A stretch of DNA of 64,000 nucleotides from Cryobacterium glucosi (GTDB lineage: Bacteria > Actinomycetota > Actinomycetes > Actinomycetales > Microbacteriaceae), in NCBI RefSeq assembly GCF_004402235.1, contig NZ_SOFS01000018.1:121438-185437 (forward strand), read 5' to 3'. Below, piece after piece: positions 54,418 to 63,108 of the stretch. The position numbers were made by a program, and so were the translations under genes. The notes under the pieces were generated by a model, which worked only from the letters and a program-made list of their open reading frames with translations, ran no database searches and was not told the DNA's origin. Positions within the stretch are counted from its first letter, which is position 1; each line of letters starts with the position of its first letter.

Positions 54418-55827
54418 GTGGAAACCGTGCTGCTGTACATATTGGGCGTCGTGATCGTCGTCGTCGGACTCGCCCTGTCCATCGGCCTGCACGAAATCGG
54501 CCACCTGCTGCCGGCGAAGGCGTTCGGCGTCAAGGTCACCCAGTACATGATCGGCTTCGGCCCCACGCTCTGGTCGCGCCGCAAGGGCGAGACGGAATAC
54601 GGCGTGAAGGCCATTCCCCTCGGTGGCTATATCTCGATGATCGGCATGTTCCCGCCCGCGAAACCCGGGGAGAAGCCGCACCCGAACAGCACGGGCTTCT
54701 TCAACCAGCTTGTGCAGGAAGGCGCTCCTGCCCAGGACCCGACAGCCCAGGACCCGAGCGCGAAGAAGCCGGGGGCCCTGACGAGCCTTGTCGAAGATGC
54801 CCGGCAGTCGAGCGCCGACACGATCGGCGCCGGCGAGGAACACCGCGCCTTCTACCGCCTGGCGGTGTGGAAGCGCATCATCATCATGCTCGGCGGGCCC
54901 ACCATGAACCTGCTGATCGCGGTCGTGCTCTTCGCGGTCCTCCTGATGGGCTTCGGCACCGCGCAGGCGAGCACAACGGTCGGCAGTGTGTCCGCGTGCG
55001 TGCTCCCCGCGACGAGCACCCAGACGACCTGTGCCGCGACCGACGAGAAGTCCCCGGGCGCGGCGGCGGGCCTGCAGCCCGGCGATCGCCTCGTGAGCAT
55101 CGGTGGCACCGCGATCACGAGCTGGGACCAGTCGACCGGGATCATCCGCAGCTCGCCCGGCACCCCGCTCGCCGTCGTCGTCGACCGCGCCGGAACCGAC
55201 GTGACTCTCACGATCACCCCCAAACTGACCGAACGGTACGTTCTCGACGCCGCGGGGAAGGTCACCACGGATGCCGACGGTAAGGCCATCACGCAGGAAG
55301 TCGGCTTCGTCGGCATCGGCCCGGCAGGCGAACTCGTCCAGCAGCCCGCCACGGCCGTGCTGCCCGCCGTCGGCGACAACGTCGGCGCCGTCGTGCACAT
55401 GATCCTGAACCTCCCGCAGCGGATGGTCGACATCGTCAACGCCGCGTTCGGTCCCGGCGAGCGCGACCCGAACGGTCCGATCAGCGTCGTCGGGGTCGGC
55501 CGCGTCGCCGGCGAGATCGCGAGCATCAACACCATCCCCGTCGCGAGCAAGGCCGCGAGCCTGATCGGCCTGCTCGCCTCCCTCAACGTTGCCCTCTTCG
55601 TGTTCAACCTGATCCCGCTGATGCCGCTCGACGGAGGCCACGTCGCCGGCGCACTCTGGGAGGGCCTGCGCCGCCGGGTCGCGAAGCTCTTCAAGCGCAA
55701 GGATCCCGGCCCCGTCGACATGGCCAGGCTGATGCCGATCACCTTCGCGGTCGTCATCCTGCTCGGCGGCATGAGCCTCCTGCTCATCTACGCCGACATC
55801 GTCAAGCCGATCAACCTCTTCGGCTGA
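54418..55827 (+). CDS. rip1: M50 site-2 membrane metalloprotease (RseP/Rip1 type)
   Basis: The protein has 469 residues. The zinc motif HEIGH (residues 25-29) sits in the first helix. A helix with GGPTMNLLIAVVLFAVLLMG is followed by one PDZ domain (SPGAAAGLQPGDRLVSIGGTAITSW) and the C-terminal NLIPLMPLDGGHVAGALWEGL carries the third zinc ligand. It cuts membrane-embedded anti-sigma factors and other substrates. An extra 60-residue insertion between HEIGH and the second helix (QDPTAQDPSAKKPGALTSLVEDARQSS) is a low-complexity loop. Transcription probably ends at the hairpin at 55839-55882. Confidence 0.94.
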   Translation: METVLLYILGVVIVVVGLALSIGLHEIGHLLPAKAFGVKVTQYMIGFGPTLWSRRKGETEYGVKAIPLGGYISMIGMFPPAKPGEKPHPNSTGFFNQLVQEGAPAQDPTAQDPSAKKPGALTSLVEDARQSSADTIGAGEEHRAFYRLAVWKRIIIMLGGPTMNLLIAVVLFAVLLMGFGTAQASTTVGSVSACVLPATSTQTTCAATDEKSPGAAAGLQPGDRLVSIGGTAITSWDQSTGIIRSSPGTPLAVVVDRAGTDVTLTITPKLTERYVLDAAGKVTTDADGKAITQEVGFVGIGPAGELVQQPATAVLPAVGDNVGAVVHMILNLPQRMVDIVNAAFGPGERDPNGPISVVGVGRVAGEIASINTIPVASKAASLIGLLASLNVALFVFNLIPLMPLDGGHVAGALWEGLRRRVAKLFKRKDPGPVDMARLMPITFAVVILLGGMSLLLIYADIVKPINLFG

Positions 55828-55838
55828 GCCCGGCACCT

Positions 55839-55882
55839 TTCCGGTCGAGAGTGACCTTTCCGCGGGTCACTCCCGACCGGAA
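55839..55882 (+). terminator. Hairpin terminator after the site-2 protease gene
   Basis: The arms 55839-55856 and 55865-55882 pair at 17 of 18 positions around an eight-base loop, 12 bases after the stop. There is no T tract, as is common in GC-rich actinobacteria. Confidence 0.7.
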
Positions 55883-55966
55883 CGGTCACACACAGGGGCC
55901 GCCCAGGGCCTGAACGCGCACGGGCACGTACTCCCGGGGGCGGATGCCGCGGGTCGTTCCGGCACG

Positions 55967-55972
55967 TAGCAT
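55967..55972 (+). promoter_or_regulatory. Probable -10 element (TAGCAT) for the two-component operon
   Basis: TAGCAT ends six bases before the ATG at 55979, the leaderless register. No ribosome site is visible. Confidence 0.55.
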
Positions 55973-55978
55973 CGGAAT

Positions 55979-57250
55979 ATGCCGCCACACTGGGATACCG
56001 ACGCGCCGTGGTTCGACCATGAGCGCTCTCTTCCCGGCGGCCCAGGCAGCCGGATGCCCCGCGCGGGCCGCGTGCTCTTCCCCGCGATCTTCTCGTTCCT
56101 GGTCCAGGTGCCCGCCACCGTGCTGCTCGCCCGCTACGGCCGCGACTTCGGCCATGCCGGCCACGACCTCGGTGGTGAGCTCGGCGCGCCCCGGCCCGGC
56201 TGGTTCCTCGCGGTCGCCCTCGCCCTGATCGGCCCGATCGCCCTCCTCGGCGCACGCCGTTTCCCTGGCCCTGTCGCAGCCGTGTGCGCTGCGGCGGCCG
56301 GCGCGCTCATCCTGCTCCGCCCGGACGTCGGCCTGCCCTACGTCGCCCTGGGTTTCGCGATCGTGCTCGGGATCGTGCGCGGCGCGCGGGTCTGGGTCTA
56401 CGCATCCGTCGCCCTGGCCTGGACGGCGACGATCGCGCTCGCCGGGACGCTCGGAGTGCCGCTTCAGCCCGCCCGTGTCGCGCTCACGACCGTCGCCCTC
56501 GCCGTGCTCTGCGCGATCGGAGAGACGGTACGCACCCGGCGCGAGCAGATGCGCGAGCTGCGCCGCCGAGCGGATGCCCGCCGCCAGTCCGCGGAACAGC
56601 GCGAGCGGGTGCGCATCGCGCGCGAACTCCACGACGTGCTCGCACATTCGCTGTCCCTGATCAACGTGCAGGCCGGAGTCGGGCTGCACCTCATCGACAG
56701 CCAGCCCGCCAAGGCGGCAGAGGCCCTCGCGAACATCAAGCTCACGAGCAAGAACGCGCTCGACGAGGTGCGCACGGTGCTCGGCATCCTGCGCGCGGAC
56801 GCCGAGGGGGAGACCGGTGAGCGTGCCGGGGGAGCCGTGCCGCTCACCCCCGAGCCCGACCTGTCCCGGCTTCCCGCCCTGATCGACTCGTACAGCGCCC
56901 AGGGGCTGCACGTCTGGCTGGTCGGGCAACTGGCGCCCGTGACGGAGGCCACGACCGCCGCCACCCAGCTCGCGCTCTACCGGATCTGCCAGGAGGCACT
57001 CACCAACGTGCTGCGGCACTCGCAGACGCTCTCCGCGACCGTCCGGCTCGAGCTCGACGACGGTGACGCCGTGCTCACCGTGACCGACGAGGGCTCGACA
57101 GAGCCGCTCGACCCGGCCATCGTTCCCGGCGGCGGCCTGCTCGGTATGCGCGAACGTGCGGAACTCCTCGGCGGGAGCCTGCGGGTCGAACGACCCTCGC
57201 CGGGCGGGTTCCTCGTCGAGGCGCGCCTGCCCCTGCGGAGGAGCCGGTGA
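55979..57250 (+). CDS. NarL-family sensor histidine kinase
   Basis: The protein has 423 residues. Several N-terminal helices (VLFPAIFSFLVQVPATVLLA, WFLAVALALIGPIALLG and others, up to about residue 175) form a membrane sensor. The dimerisation domain is HisKA_3 with the phospho-accepting His218 in RIARELHDVLAHSLSLI. A degenerate-length HATPase domain has the N-box ALTNVLRHSQ and G-box VPGGGLLGMRERAELLGG. It phosphorylates the response regulator encoded next, with which it shares a four-base overlap (GTGA). The signal is unknown. Confidence 0.94.
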   Translation: MPPHWDTDAPWFDHERSLPGGPGSRMPRAGRVLFPAIFSFLVQVPATVLLARYGRDFGHAGHDLGGELGAPRPGWFLAVALALIGPIALLGARRFPGPVAAVCAAAAGALILLRPDVGLPYVALGFAIVLGIVRGARVWVYASVALAWTATIALAGTLGVPLQPARVALTTVALAVLCAIGETVRTRREQMRELRRRADARRQSAEQRERVRIARELHDVLAHSLSLINVQAGVGLHLIDSQPAKAAEALANIKLTSKNALDEVRTVLGILRADAEGETGERAGGAVPLTPEPDLSRLPALIDSYSAQGLHVWLVGQLAPVTEATTAATQLALYRICQEALTNVLRHSQTLSATVRLELDDGDAVLTVTDEGSTEPLDPAIVPGGGLLGMRERAELLGGSLRVERPSPGGFLVEARLPLRRSR

Positions 57251-57906
57251 TCCGCGTCGTGATCGCAGACGACCAGCAGCTGATCCGGGCCGGCTTCCGT
57301 TCGCTGCTCGAGTCCGAACCGGATCTCGAGGTCGTCGCAGACGCCGCGACGGGGACGGAAGCCGTCGAGCAGGTCACCCGGCTCCGGCCAGACGTCGTGC
57401 TGATGGACATCCGGATGCCCGGCGGCGACGGCCTCTGGGCGACAGAGCAGATCGTCGGCAACCCCGAGCTCGGGGGAACGCACATCGTGATCGTGACGAC
57501 CTTCGAGCTTGACGAGTACGTCGTCCAGGCGATCCGGGCGGGCGCGAGCGGCTTCCTCGTCAAGGACACCGAACCGACCGAACTGATCCGGGCCGTGCGC
57601 GTCGCGGCGGCGGGGGACGCGCTGCTTTCGCCCGGCGTGACCCGGCGACTGCTCACCCGGCTCGAGACCGGGCTGCGGCGCCCGAGCGATCCGGCGGCGC
57701 TGGCCGTGCTCACGGACCGGGAGCGCGAGGTGCTCGCGCTCGTCGGCCGGGGGCTCACGAACACCGAAATCGGCGTTCGGCTATTCCTGAGCCCGCTCAC
57801 CGCGAAGACGCACGTGTCGCGGATCATGTCGAAGCTCGCCGCGCGCGACCGTGTGCAACTCGTGATCCTTGCCTACGAGACGGGCCTCGTCAGCGACGGC
57901 TGGTGA
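57247..57906 (+). CDS. NarL/LuxR-family response regulator
   Basis: The protein has 219 residues. The receiver domain shows the acidic pair Asp8-Asp9, phosphorylated Asp54 (VVLMDIRMPG), Thr in VTTFELDEYV and Lys in FLVKDTEP. The C-terminal LuxR-type helix-turn-helix is LTDREREVLALVGRGLTNTEIGVRLFLSPLTAKTHVSRIMSKL. It is the partner of the adjoining histidine kinase. The start is a GTG overlapping that gene. The SHOCT protein gene 132 bases downstream may be a target or third member of the operon. Confidence 0.95.
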   Translation: MIRVVIADDQQLIRAGFRSLLESEPDLEVVADAATGTEAVEQVTRLRPDVVLMDIRMPGGDGLWATEQIVGNPELGGTHIVIVTTFELDEYVVQAIRAGASGFLVKDTEPTELIRAVRVAAAGDALLSPGVTRRLLTRLETGLRRPSDPAALAVLTDREREVLALVGRGLTNTEIGVRLFLSPLTAKTHVSRIMSKLAARDRVQLVILAYETGLVSDGW

Positions 57907-58038
57907 CCTGCACCCCGGGGAGTAGTCCAAGTGCCTCCTCCGGGCCGATGCCCCGGCGAGCGGGGCCGGAAAGAATCGGATCATCGGTTCTTCCCCACCG
58001 AGGCCCCGCAGGGGGTCCTCACACAGATTGGACTCACC

Positions 58039-58407
58039 ATGCTTTCGACAGCGGTTCTCACCGGGTTCGCCACCCATATGGGCTACGGCCCCGGCTGGGG
58101 CGGCGGGCCGGTCTGGTTGTTCTTCCTGATCCCCTTCTTCGGCCTGCTCCTCGTGGTCGCCCTGTTCGCGATCCTCGGCAGGCGCTGGCGTCGTCACGGC
58201 GGACCCGGATTCTCCGGCCACCCCGGCTGGCAGGCGTGGCAGGCGGCCCAGGCCGGGCAGGCCGACGGCACCCGCAGCGCCGAGAAGACCCTCGCCGAGC
58301 GCTTCGCCCAGGGCGACATCGACGAGGTCGAGTATCGGGCCCGCCTCGAGGTGCTCCGCGCCAACCGCGCGGACCCCACTCCCGGCGCCCCACTCCCGCC
58401 CCAGTAG
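58039..58407 (+). CDS. Small membrane protein with SHOCT domain
   Basis: The protein has 122 residues from the ATG chosen, because the sequence upstream is atypical and the hydrophobic part begins here. One helix (VWLFFLIPFFGLLLVVALFAILGRRW) follows a Gly/Trp-rich stretch (MGYGPGWGGGP). The C-terminus is a SHOCT domain (EKTLAERFAQGDIDEVEYRARLEVLR), a short helical hairpin often found at the ends of bacterial membrane proteins and thought to aid oligomerisation. No strong ribosome site is seen. Confidence 0.8.
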   Translation: MLSTAVLTGFATHMGYGPGWGGGPVWLFFLIPFFGLLLVVALFAILGRRWRRHGGPGFSGHPGWQAWQAAQAGQADGTRSAEKTLAERFAQGDIDEVEYRARLEVLRANRADPTPGAPLPPQ

Positions 58408-58558
58408 CGGCGCGACCGGTTCCCGGCTCCTCCGGGCGAGCGCGCCACTTGCGCCGCTTTGCTGCAGGCACGCCTGTCGCGTAGCGGCGGAGCCGGCGCG
58501 CAACGGCCGGCCCGGTGCAGAAATCGCCTGGGCCGGGCATCCGCCCAGTCAGGGCACC

Positions 58559-58564
58559 TAAGAT
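58559..58564 (+). promoter_or_regulatory. Probable -10 element (TAAGAT) for ispG
   Basis: TAAGAT ends six bases before the GTG at 58571. The preceding 150 bases hold GC-rich partial inverted repeats but no other clear signal and no ribosome site. Confidence 0.6.
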
Positions 58565-58570
58565 ATTCGC

Positions 58571-59728
58571 GTGGCTGCAATCAATTTGGGAATGCCCAAA
58601 GTACCTGAAATCCTCGCTCCCCGGCGCAAGAGCCGGCAGATCAAGGTCGGCAAGGTCCTCGTCGGCGGTGACGCCCGTGTGAGCGTCCAGTCGATGACGA
58701 CGACCCCGACCACCAACATCAACGGCACCCTGCAGCAGATCGCCGAACTCACGGCGAGCGGATGCGATATCGTGCGTGTCGCCGTCCCGAGCCGTGACGA
58801 CGCAGAGGCCCTGCCGATCATCGCGAAGAAGAGCCAGATCCCCGTGATCGCGGACATCCACTTCCAGCCGAGTTACGTGTTCGCGGCGATCGACGCGGGC
58901 TGCGCCGGCGTGCGGGTCAACCCGGGCAACATCCGCAAGTTCGACGACCAGGTCGGCAAGATCGCGGCGGCGGCCAAGGCCGCCGGCGTCTCGATCCGGA
59001 TCGGCGTCAACGCCGGCTCCCTCGAGCCGAGCATCATGCAGAAGTACGGCAAGGCCACCCCTGAGGCGCTCGTCGAGAGCGCCATCTGGGAGGCGAGCCT
59101 CTTCGAGGAACACGACTTCCACGACTTCAAGATCTCGGTCAAGCACAACGACCCCGTGATCATGGTCAAGGCGTACCGCCTCCTCGCCGAGCGCGGCGAC
59201 TGGCCCCTGCACCTGGGTGTCACCGAGGCCGGCCCCTCCTTCCAGGGCACCATCAAGAGCGCGACGGCCTTCGGCATCCTGCTCGGCGAGGGCATCGGCG
59301 ACACCATCCGCGTGTCGCTCAGCGCCCCTCCCGCCGAAGAGGTCAAGGTCGGCCTGCAGATCCTCCAGTCGCTCAACCTCCGCGAACGCAAGCTCGAGAT
59401 CGTCTCCTGCCCGAGTTGCGGCCGCGCCCAGGTGGATGTCTACAAGCTCGCGAACGACGTCACCGACGGCCTCGAGGGCATGACCGTTCCTTTGCGCGTC
59501 GCCGTGATGGGCTGCGTCGTCAACGGACCGGGCGAGGCCCGCGACGCCGACCTCGGCGTCGCATCCGGCAACGGCAAGGGCCAGATCTTCGTGCGCGGCG
59601 AGGTCATCAAGACCGTGCCGGAGTCCGAGATCGTCGCGACCCTAATCGAGGAGGCCAACCGCCTCGCCGCAGAGATGCCGCCGTCCGAGGACTCCCTCGG
59701 CGCCCCCGTGGTCACCATCTCGCGGTAG
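58571..59728 (+). CDS. ispG: 4-Hydroxy-3-methylbut-2-en-1-yl diphosphate synthase
   Basis: This 385-residue [4Fe-4S] enzyme catalyses the penultimate MEP-pathway step. The TIM-barrel part contains [41 protein letters not shown] and [10 protein letters not shown]. The C-terminal domain carries the cluster ligands in [11 protein letters not shown] (two Cys) and [12 protein letters not shown] (one Cys and the Glu). The length is normal. It starts with a leaderless GTG. Together with dxr at 50410 it places two MEP-pathway genes in the window. Confidence 0.97.
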   Translation: MAAINLGMPKVPEILAPRRKSRQIKVGKVLVGGDARVSVQSMTTTPTTNINGTLQQIAELTASGCDIVRVAVPSRDDAEALPIIAKKSQIPVIADIHFQPSYVFAAIDAGCAGVRVNPGNIRKFDDQVGKIAAAAKAAGVSIRIGVNAGSLEPSIMQKYGKATPEALVESAIWEASLFEEHDFHDFKISVKHNDPVIMVKAYRLLAERGDWPLHLGVTEAGPSFQGTIKSATAFGILLGEGIGDTIRVSLSAPPAEEVKVGLQILQSLNLRERKLEIVSCPSCGRAQVDVYKLANDVTDGLEGMTVPLRVAVMGCVVNGPGEARDADLGVASGNGKGQIFVRGEVIKTVPESEIVATLIEEANRLAAEMPPSEDSLGAPVVTISR

Positions 59729-59762
59729 CGCGACCCGCCGCAACCGCCGCATTCCCGCGGAA

Positions 59763-59826
59763 ACTGTTGCCGTTGCGGACAACTGAGCCTGCTCTGCCGG
59801 CCACGGTTGTCCGCAACGGCAACAGT
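59763..59826. terminator. Long perfect inverted repeat between ispG and proS
   Basis: The arms 59763-59783 and 59806-59826 are perfect 21-bp complements around a 22-base loop. The element ends 18 bases before the proS -10. It probably terminates ispG transcription. Its geometry matches the repeats at 11586-11642 and 19982-20041. Confidence 0.75.
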
Positions 59827-59844
59827 CGTGTCCGGCGCGCGCCG

Positions 59845-59850
59845 TAAAGT
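59845..59850 (+). promoter_or_regulatory. Probable -10 element (TAAAGT) for proS
   Basis: TAAAGT ends six bases before the GTG at 59857. The spacer AGGGGG could also act weakly as a ribosome site but is adjacent to the start codon. Confidence 0.5.
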
Positions 59851-59856
59851 AGGGGG

Positions 59857-61620
59857 GTGCCTACACGTCTGTCGTCTTATTTCCTCCGTACCCTTCGCGA
59901 AGACCCCTCGGATGCCGAGGTCACCAGTCACCGACTCCTCGTCCGGGCCGGTTACATCCGCCGCCAGGCCCCCGGCATCTTCGCCTGGCTCCCGATCGGC
60001 CTCCGCGTCAAGAACAAGATCGAGACCATCGTCCGCGAGGAGATGGCCGAGGCCGGCGCCTTCGAGGTGCACTTCCCCGCCCTGCTCCCGCGCGAACCCT
60101 ACGAGGTCACCGGCCGCTGGGACGAGTACGGCGAGGGCCTCTTCCGCCTCCAGGACCGCAAGGGAAGCGACCTCCTGCTCGCGCCGACCCACGAGGAGGT
60201 CTTCACGCTGCTCGTCAAGGACCTCTACAACAGCTACAAGGACCTGCCCCTGTCGATCTACCAGATCCAGGACAAGTACCGCGACGAGGCCCGTCCCCGC
60301 GCCGGCCTCCTCCGCGGCCGCGAGTTCACGATGAAGGACGCGTACTCCTTCGACTACACCGACGCCGGCCTCGACCTGAGCTACCAGGCCCAGCGCGACG
60401 CCTACGAGCGCATCTTCACCCGTCTCGGCCTCGAGTACGTCATCGTCAAGGCGGATGCCGGCGCGATGGGCGGATCCCGGAGCGAAGAGTTCCTGCACCC
60501 CACCCCCATCGGCGAAGACACCTTCGTGCGTTCGGCCGGCGGGTACGCAGCCAACGTCGAGGCATTCACGACCCTGGTCCCTCCCGTCATCGACTGGACG
60601 GCGCTTCCGGCCGCCGAGGTGCACGACACCCCGGACACCCCTACCATCCAGACCCTCGTCGACAGCGCGAACGCGAACCACCCGCGCACCGACGGCAGGG
60701 AGTGGACCGCAGCGGACACCCTCAAGAACATCGTGCTCGCCCTGACCAACCTCGACGGCACCCGCGACCTCGTCATCGTCGGCGTTCCGGGTGACCGCGA
60801 CGTCGACCTCAAGCGCGCCGAGGTCGCCTTCGCCCCCGCAGAGGTCGAAGCGGCGAACGCAGGCGACCTCGCCAAGCACCCGGGTCTCGTCACGGGCTAC
60901 ATCGGACCGTGGGCCCTGGCCGGTGCAGTGCTCGGCGAGAAATCGGCCACCGGCATCCGTTATCTCGTCGACGCCCGCGTCGTCGACGGCACCGCGTGGA
61001 TCACCGGAGCGAACGAGAACGGTCGTCACGTCTTCGGCCTCGTCGCCGGGCGCGACTTCGCCGCCGACGGAACCGCGGAGGTCGCGAACGTTCGCGCCGG
61101 CGACCCGGCGCCCGACGGCTCCGGCCCTGTCGAGCTTGCCCGCGGCGTCGAGATCGGCCACGTCTTCCAGCTCGGCCGGAAGTACGCCGAAGCGCTCGGA
61201 CTCAAGGTTCTCGACGAGAACGGAAAGCTCGTCACGGTCACGATGGGTTCGTACGGGATCGGGGTCACCCGCATCCTCGCCCTCCTCGCGGAGCTCAACA
61301 ACGATCCGAAGGGCCTGATCTGGCCGGTGTCGGTCGCCCCGTTCGACGTGCACGTGATCGCGGCAGGGCGCGACGAGATCGTCTTCGAGACCGCGGCCGC
61401 GGTGGCCGCGACCCTCGAGGCGACCGGGCGGGAGGTCATCTACGACGACCGCCGCAAGGTCTCGCCCGGCGTCAAGTTCGGCGACGCCGAACTGATCGGG
61501 GTCCCGCAGATCGTGATCGTCGGACGCGGAGCCGTCGACGGCATCGTCGAGCTCTGGGACCGCAGCTCGGGAGAGCGCATCCAGTGCGCTGTGGACAACC
61601 TCGGGGCGCACTTCGCCTGA
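59857..61620 (+). CDS. proS: Prolyl-tRNA synthetase (bacterial type)
   Basis: This 587-residue class II synthetase charges tRNA-Pro. Motif 1/2 regions read [21 protein letters not shown] and [20 protein letters not shown]. An insertion editing domain occupies residues about 230-390 ([28 protein letters not shown]). Motif 3 is [16 protein letters not shown] and the anticodon-binding domain follows ([27 protein letters not shown]). The editing domain identifies the bacterial rather than the archaeal/eukaryotic form. It starts with GTG in the leaderless register. Confidence 0.97.
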   Translation: MPTRLSSYFLRTLREDPSDAEVTSHRLLVRAGYIRRQAPGIFAWLPIGLRVKNKIETIVREEMAEAGAFEVHFPALLPREPYEVTGRWDEYGEGLFRLQDRKGSDLLLAPTHEEVFTLLVKDLYNSYKDLPLSIYQIQDKYRDEARPRAGLLRGREFTMKDAYSFDYTDAGLDLSYQAQRDAYERIFTRLGLEYVIVKADAGAMGGSRSEEFLHPTPIGEDTFVRSAGGYAANVEAFTTLVPPVIDWTALPAAEVHDTPDTPTIQTLVDSANANHPRTDGREWTAADTLKNIVLALTNLDGTRDLVIVGVPGDRDVDLKRAEVAFAPAEVEAANAGDLAKHPGLVTGYIGPWALAGAVLGEKSATGIRYLVDARVVDGTAWITGANENGRHVFGLVAGRDFAADGTAEVANVRAGDPAPDGSGPVELARGVEIGHVFQLGRKYAEALGLKVLDENGKLVTVTMGSYGIGVTRILALLAELNNDPKGLIWPVSVAPFDVHVIAAGRDEIVFETAAAVAATLEATGREVIYDDRRKVSPGVKFGDAELIGVPQIVIVGRGAVDGIVELWDRSSGERIQCAVDNLGAHFA

Positions 61621-61642
61621 GAACCGCCCAGAAAGTCCGTCT

Positions 61643-61685
61643 GGAACAGGCGCCCGTCCCCTTCGGGGTGACGGGCGCCTGTTCC
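61643..61685 (+). terminator. Hairpin terminator after proS
   Basis: Perfect 16-bp arms (61643-61658 and 61670-61685) with an inner CCC-TTCG-GGG tetraloop, 23 bases after the proS stop. There is no T tract. It separates proS from the nusA operon. Confidence 0.8.
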
Positions 61686-61755
61686 GTCGGGTACCGTAGA
61701 TACCAGCCCGCTGCGCAGTTTCGCGGCGGCAGAATCTGAATAGAGGAGGCCGGCC

Positions 61756-62766
61756 ATGGACATCGACCTCAGCGTGTTGCGGCAGTTGGAGCGCGAGAAA
61801 GAGATTCCCTTCGAGGAACTCGTGCAGATCATCGAGCAGGCGATCTTGACGGCATACGTCAAGCACACCCACCAGGGTGAGACAACGAAGCAGGCCGTCG
61901 AAGAAGAGCCGGAAGCGCGTGTCGTCCTCGACCGCAAGTCCGGCCATGTCGACATTTTTGTACCAGAGCTCGACGACGACGGCAACGTCATCGGCGAAGC
62001 GATCAACAACCCGACCGACTTCGGCCGGATCGCGGCCTTCGCCGCGAAGCAGGTCATCAACCAGCGTCTCCGCGACCTGGCCGATGACGCGGTGCTCGGA
62101 GAATTCAAGGGACGCGAGGGCGAGATCGTCGCCGGCGTCATCCAGCAGGGCCCGAACCCGCGGATGATCCACGTCGACCTCGGCACGATCGAAGCGATCC
62201 TTCCGCCGGAAGAACAGGTCCCCGGCGAGACCTACGTGCACGGAGCCCGGATCCGGGTCTACGTCACGGCCGTCGGCAAGGGCCTCAAGGGGCCGCAGAT
62301 CACCGTGTCGCGCACCCACCCGTCCCTCGTCCGGCGCCTGTTCGCCCTCGAGGTCCCCGAGATCGCGAGCGGTGTCGTCGAGATCGTCTCCCTCGCCCGC
62401 GAGGCCGGCCACCGCACCAAGATGGCCGTGCGCGCGACCGAGCCCGGCGTCAACGCCAAGGGCGCCTGCATCGGCGAACTGGGCCAGCGCGTCCGGGCCG
62501 TGACGGCTGAGCTCAACAACGAGAAGATCGACATCGTCGACTACTCGCCGGACCTCGCGACGTTCGTCGCGAGCGCCCTGTCGCCGGCTAAGGTGACGAG
62601 CGCCTACGTGATCGACCAGTCGATCAAGGCCGTTCGCGCCCTCGTTCCCGACTACCAGCTCTCGCTCGCGATCGGCAAGGAGGGCCAGAATGCCCGTCTG
62701 GCCGCCAAGCTGACGGGTGCCAAAATCGACATCCAGCCGGACAGCATCCTGGAGGACACGGAATAG
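61756..62766 (+). CDS. nusA: Transcription termination/antitermination factor NusA
   Basis: The protein has 336 residues. The N-terminal RNA-polymerase-binding domain is MDIDLSVLRQLEREKEIPFEELVQIIEQAILTAYVK. It is followed by an S1 domain (GEIVAGVIQQGPNPRMIHVDLG) and two KH domains (VSRTHPSLVRRLFALEVPEIASGVVEIVSLAREAGHRTKMAV, AIGKEGQNARLAAKLTGAKIDI). It lacks the acidic C-terminal repeats of enterobacterial NusA, as is normal in actinobacteria. GAGGAGG precedes the ATG. It is followed by ylxR after eight bases. rimP, usually upstream, is absent here. Confidence 0.97.
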   Translation: MDIDLSVLRQLEREKEIPFEELVQIIEQAILTAYVKHTHQGETTKQAVEEEPEARVVLDRKSGHVDIFVPELDDDGNVIGEAINNPTDFGRIAAFAAKQVINQRLRDLADDAVLGEFKGREGEIVAGVIQQGPNPRMIHVDLGTIEAILPPEEQVPGETYVHGARIRVYVTAVGKGLKGPQITVSRTHPSLVRRLFALEVPEIASGVVEIVSLAREAGHRTKMAVRATEPGVNAKGACIGELGQRVRAVTAELNNEKIDIVDYSPDLATFVASALSPAKVTSAYVIDQSIKAVRALVPDYQLSLAIGKEGQNARLAAKLTGAKIDIQPDSILEDTE

Positions 62767-62774
62767 GGGGTACG

Positions 62775-63032
62775 ATGGAACCCGTTAGAACGTGCATTGG
62801 ATGCCGTTCGCGCGCTCCGCGTGCCTCTTTACAGAGGTTCGTAGCCCGAGACTCGGAACTCGTGGTGGATCAAACCGCCACTCTGCCCGGTCGAGGCGCG
62901 TGGCTGCATCCCAGCATCGAATGCTTCCAAGACGCACTGCGGCGACGCGCTTTCGGGCGTGCCCTTCGCGTGACCAGTCCTCTGGACGCGAAACAACTAG
63001 AGAACAGGCTGAACTGGCTAATGGACAACTAA
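62775..63032 (+). CDS. ylxR: YlxR/DUF448 RNA-binding protein
   Basis: This 85-residue protein carries the DUF448 signature RTCIGCRSRAPRASLQRFVAR at its N-terminus, then GRGAWLHPSIECFQDALRRRAFGRALR. It is a small nucleic-acid-binding protein, reported to interact with the RNase P RNA or ribosome-related RNA in other bacteria. It stands in the standard nusA-ylxR-infB order. AGGGGG precedes the ATG by five or six bases. Confidence 0.94.
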   Translation: MEPVRTCIGCRSRAPRASLQRFVARDSELVVDQTATLPGRGAWLHPSIECFQDALRRRAFGRALRVTSPLDAKQLENRLNWLMDN

Positions 63033-63108
63033 TGAGCGGCTCGAAATGAGACCCGTCCGTTACTAACGGTCTGCCCCTTTCCGGGTGCAGACCCGGAATT
63101 GGAGAATT

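Noticed and set aside
59440..62412. 990-residue minus-strand open frame
   Set aside because: It spans opposite ispG, proS and nusA plus two hairpins; all three genes are unmistakable on the plus strand.
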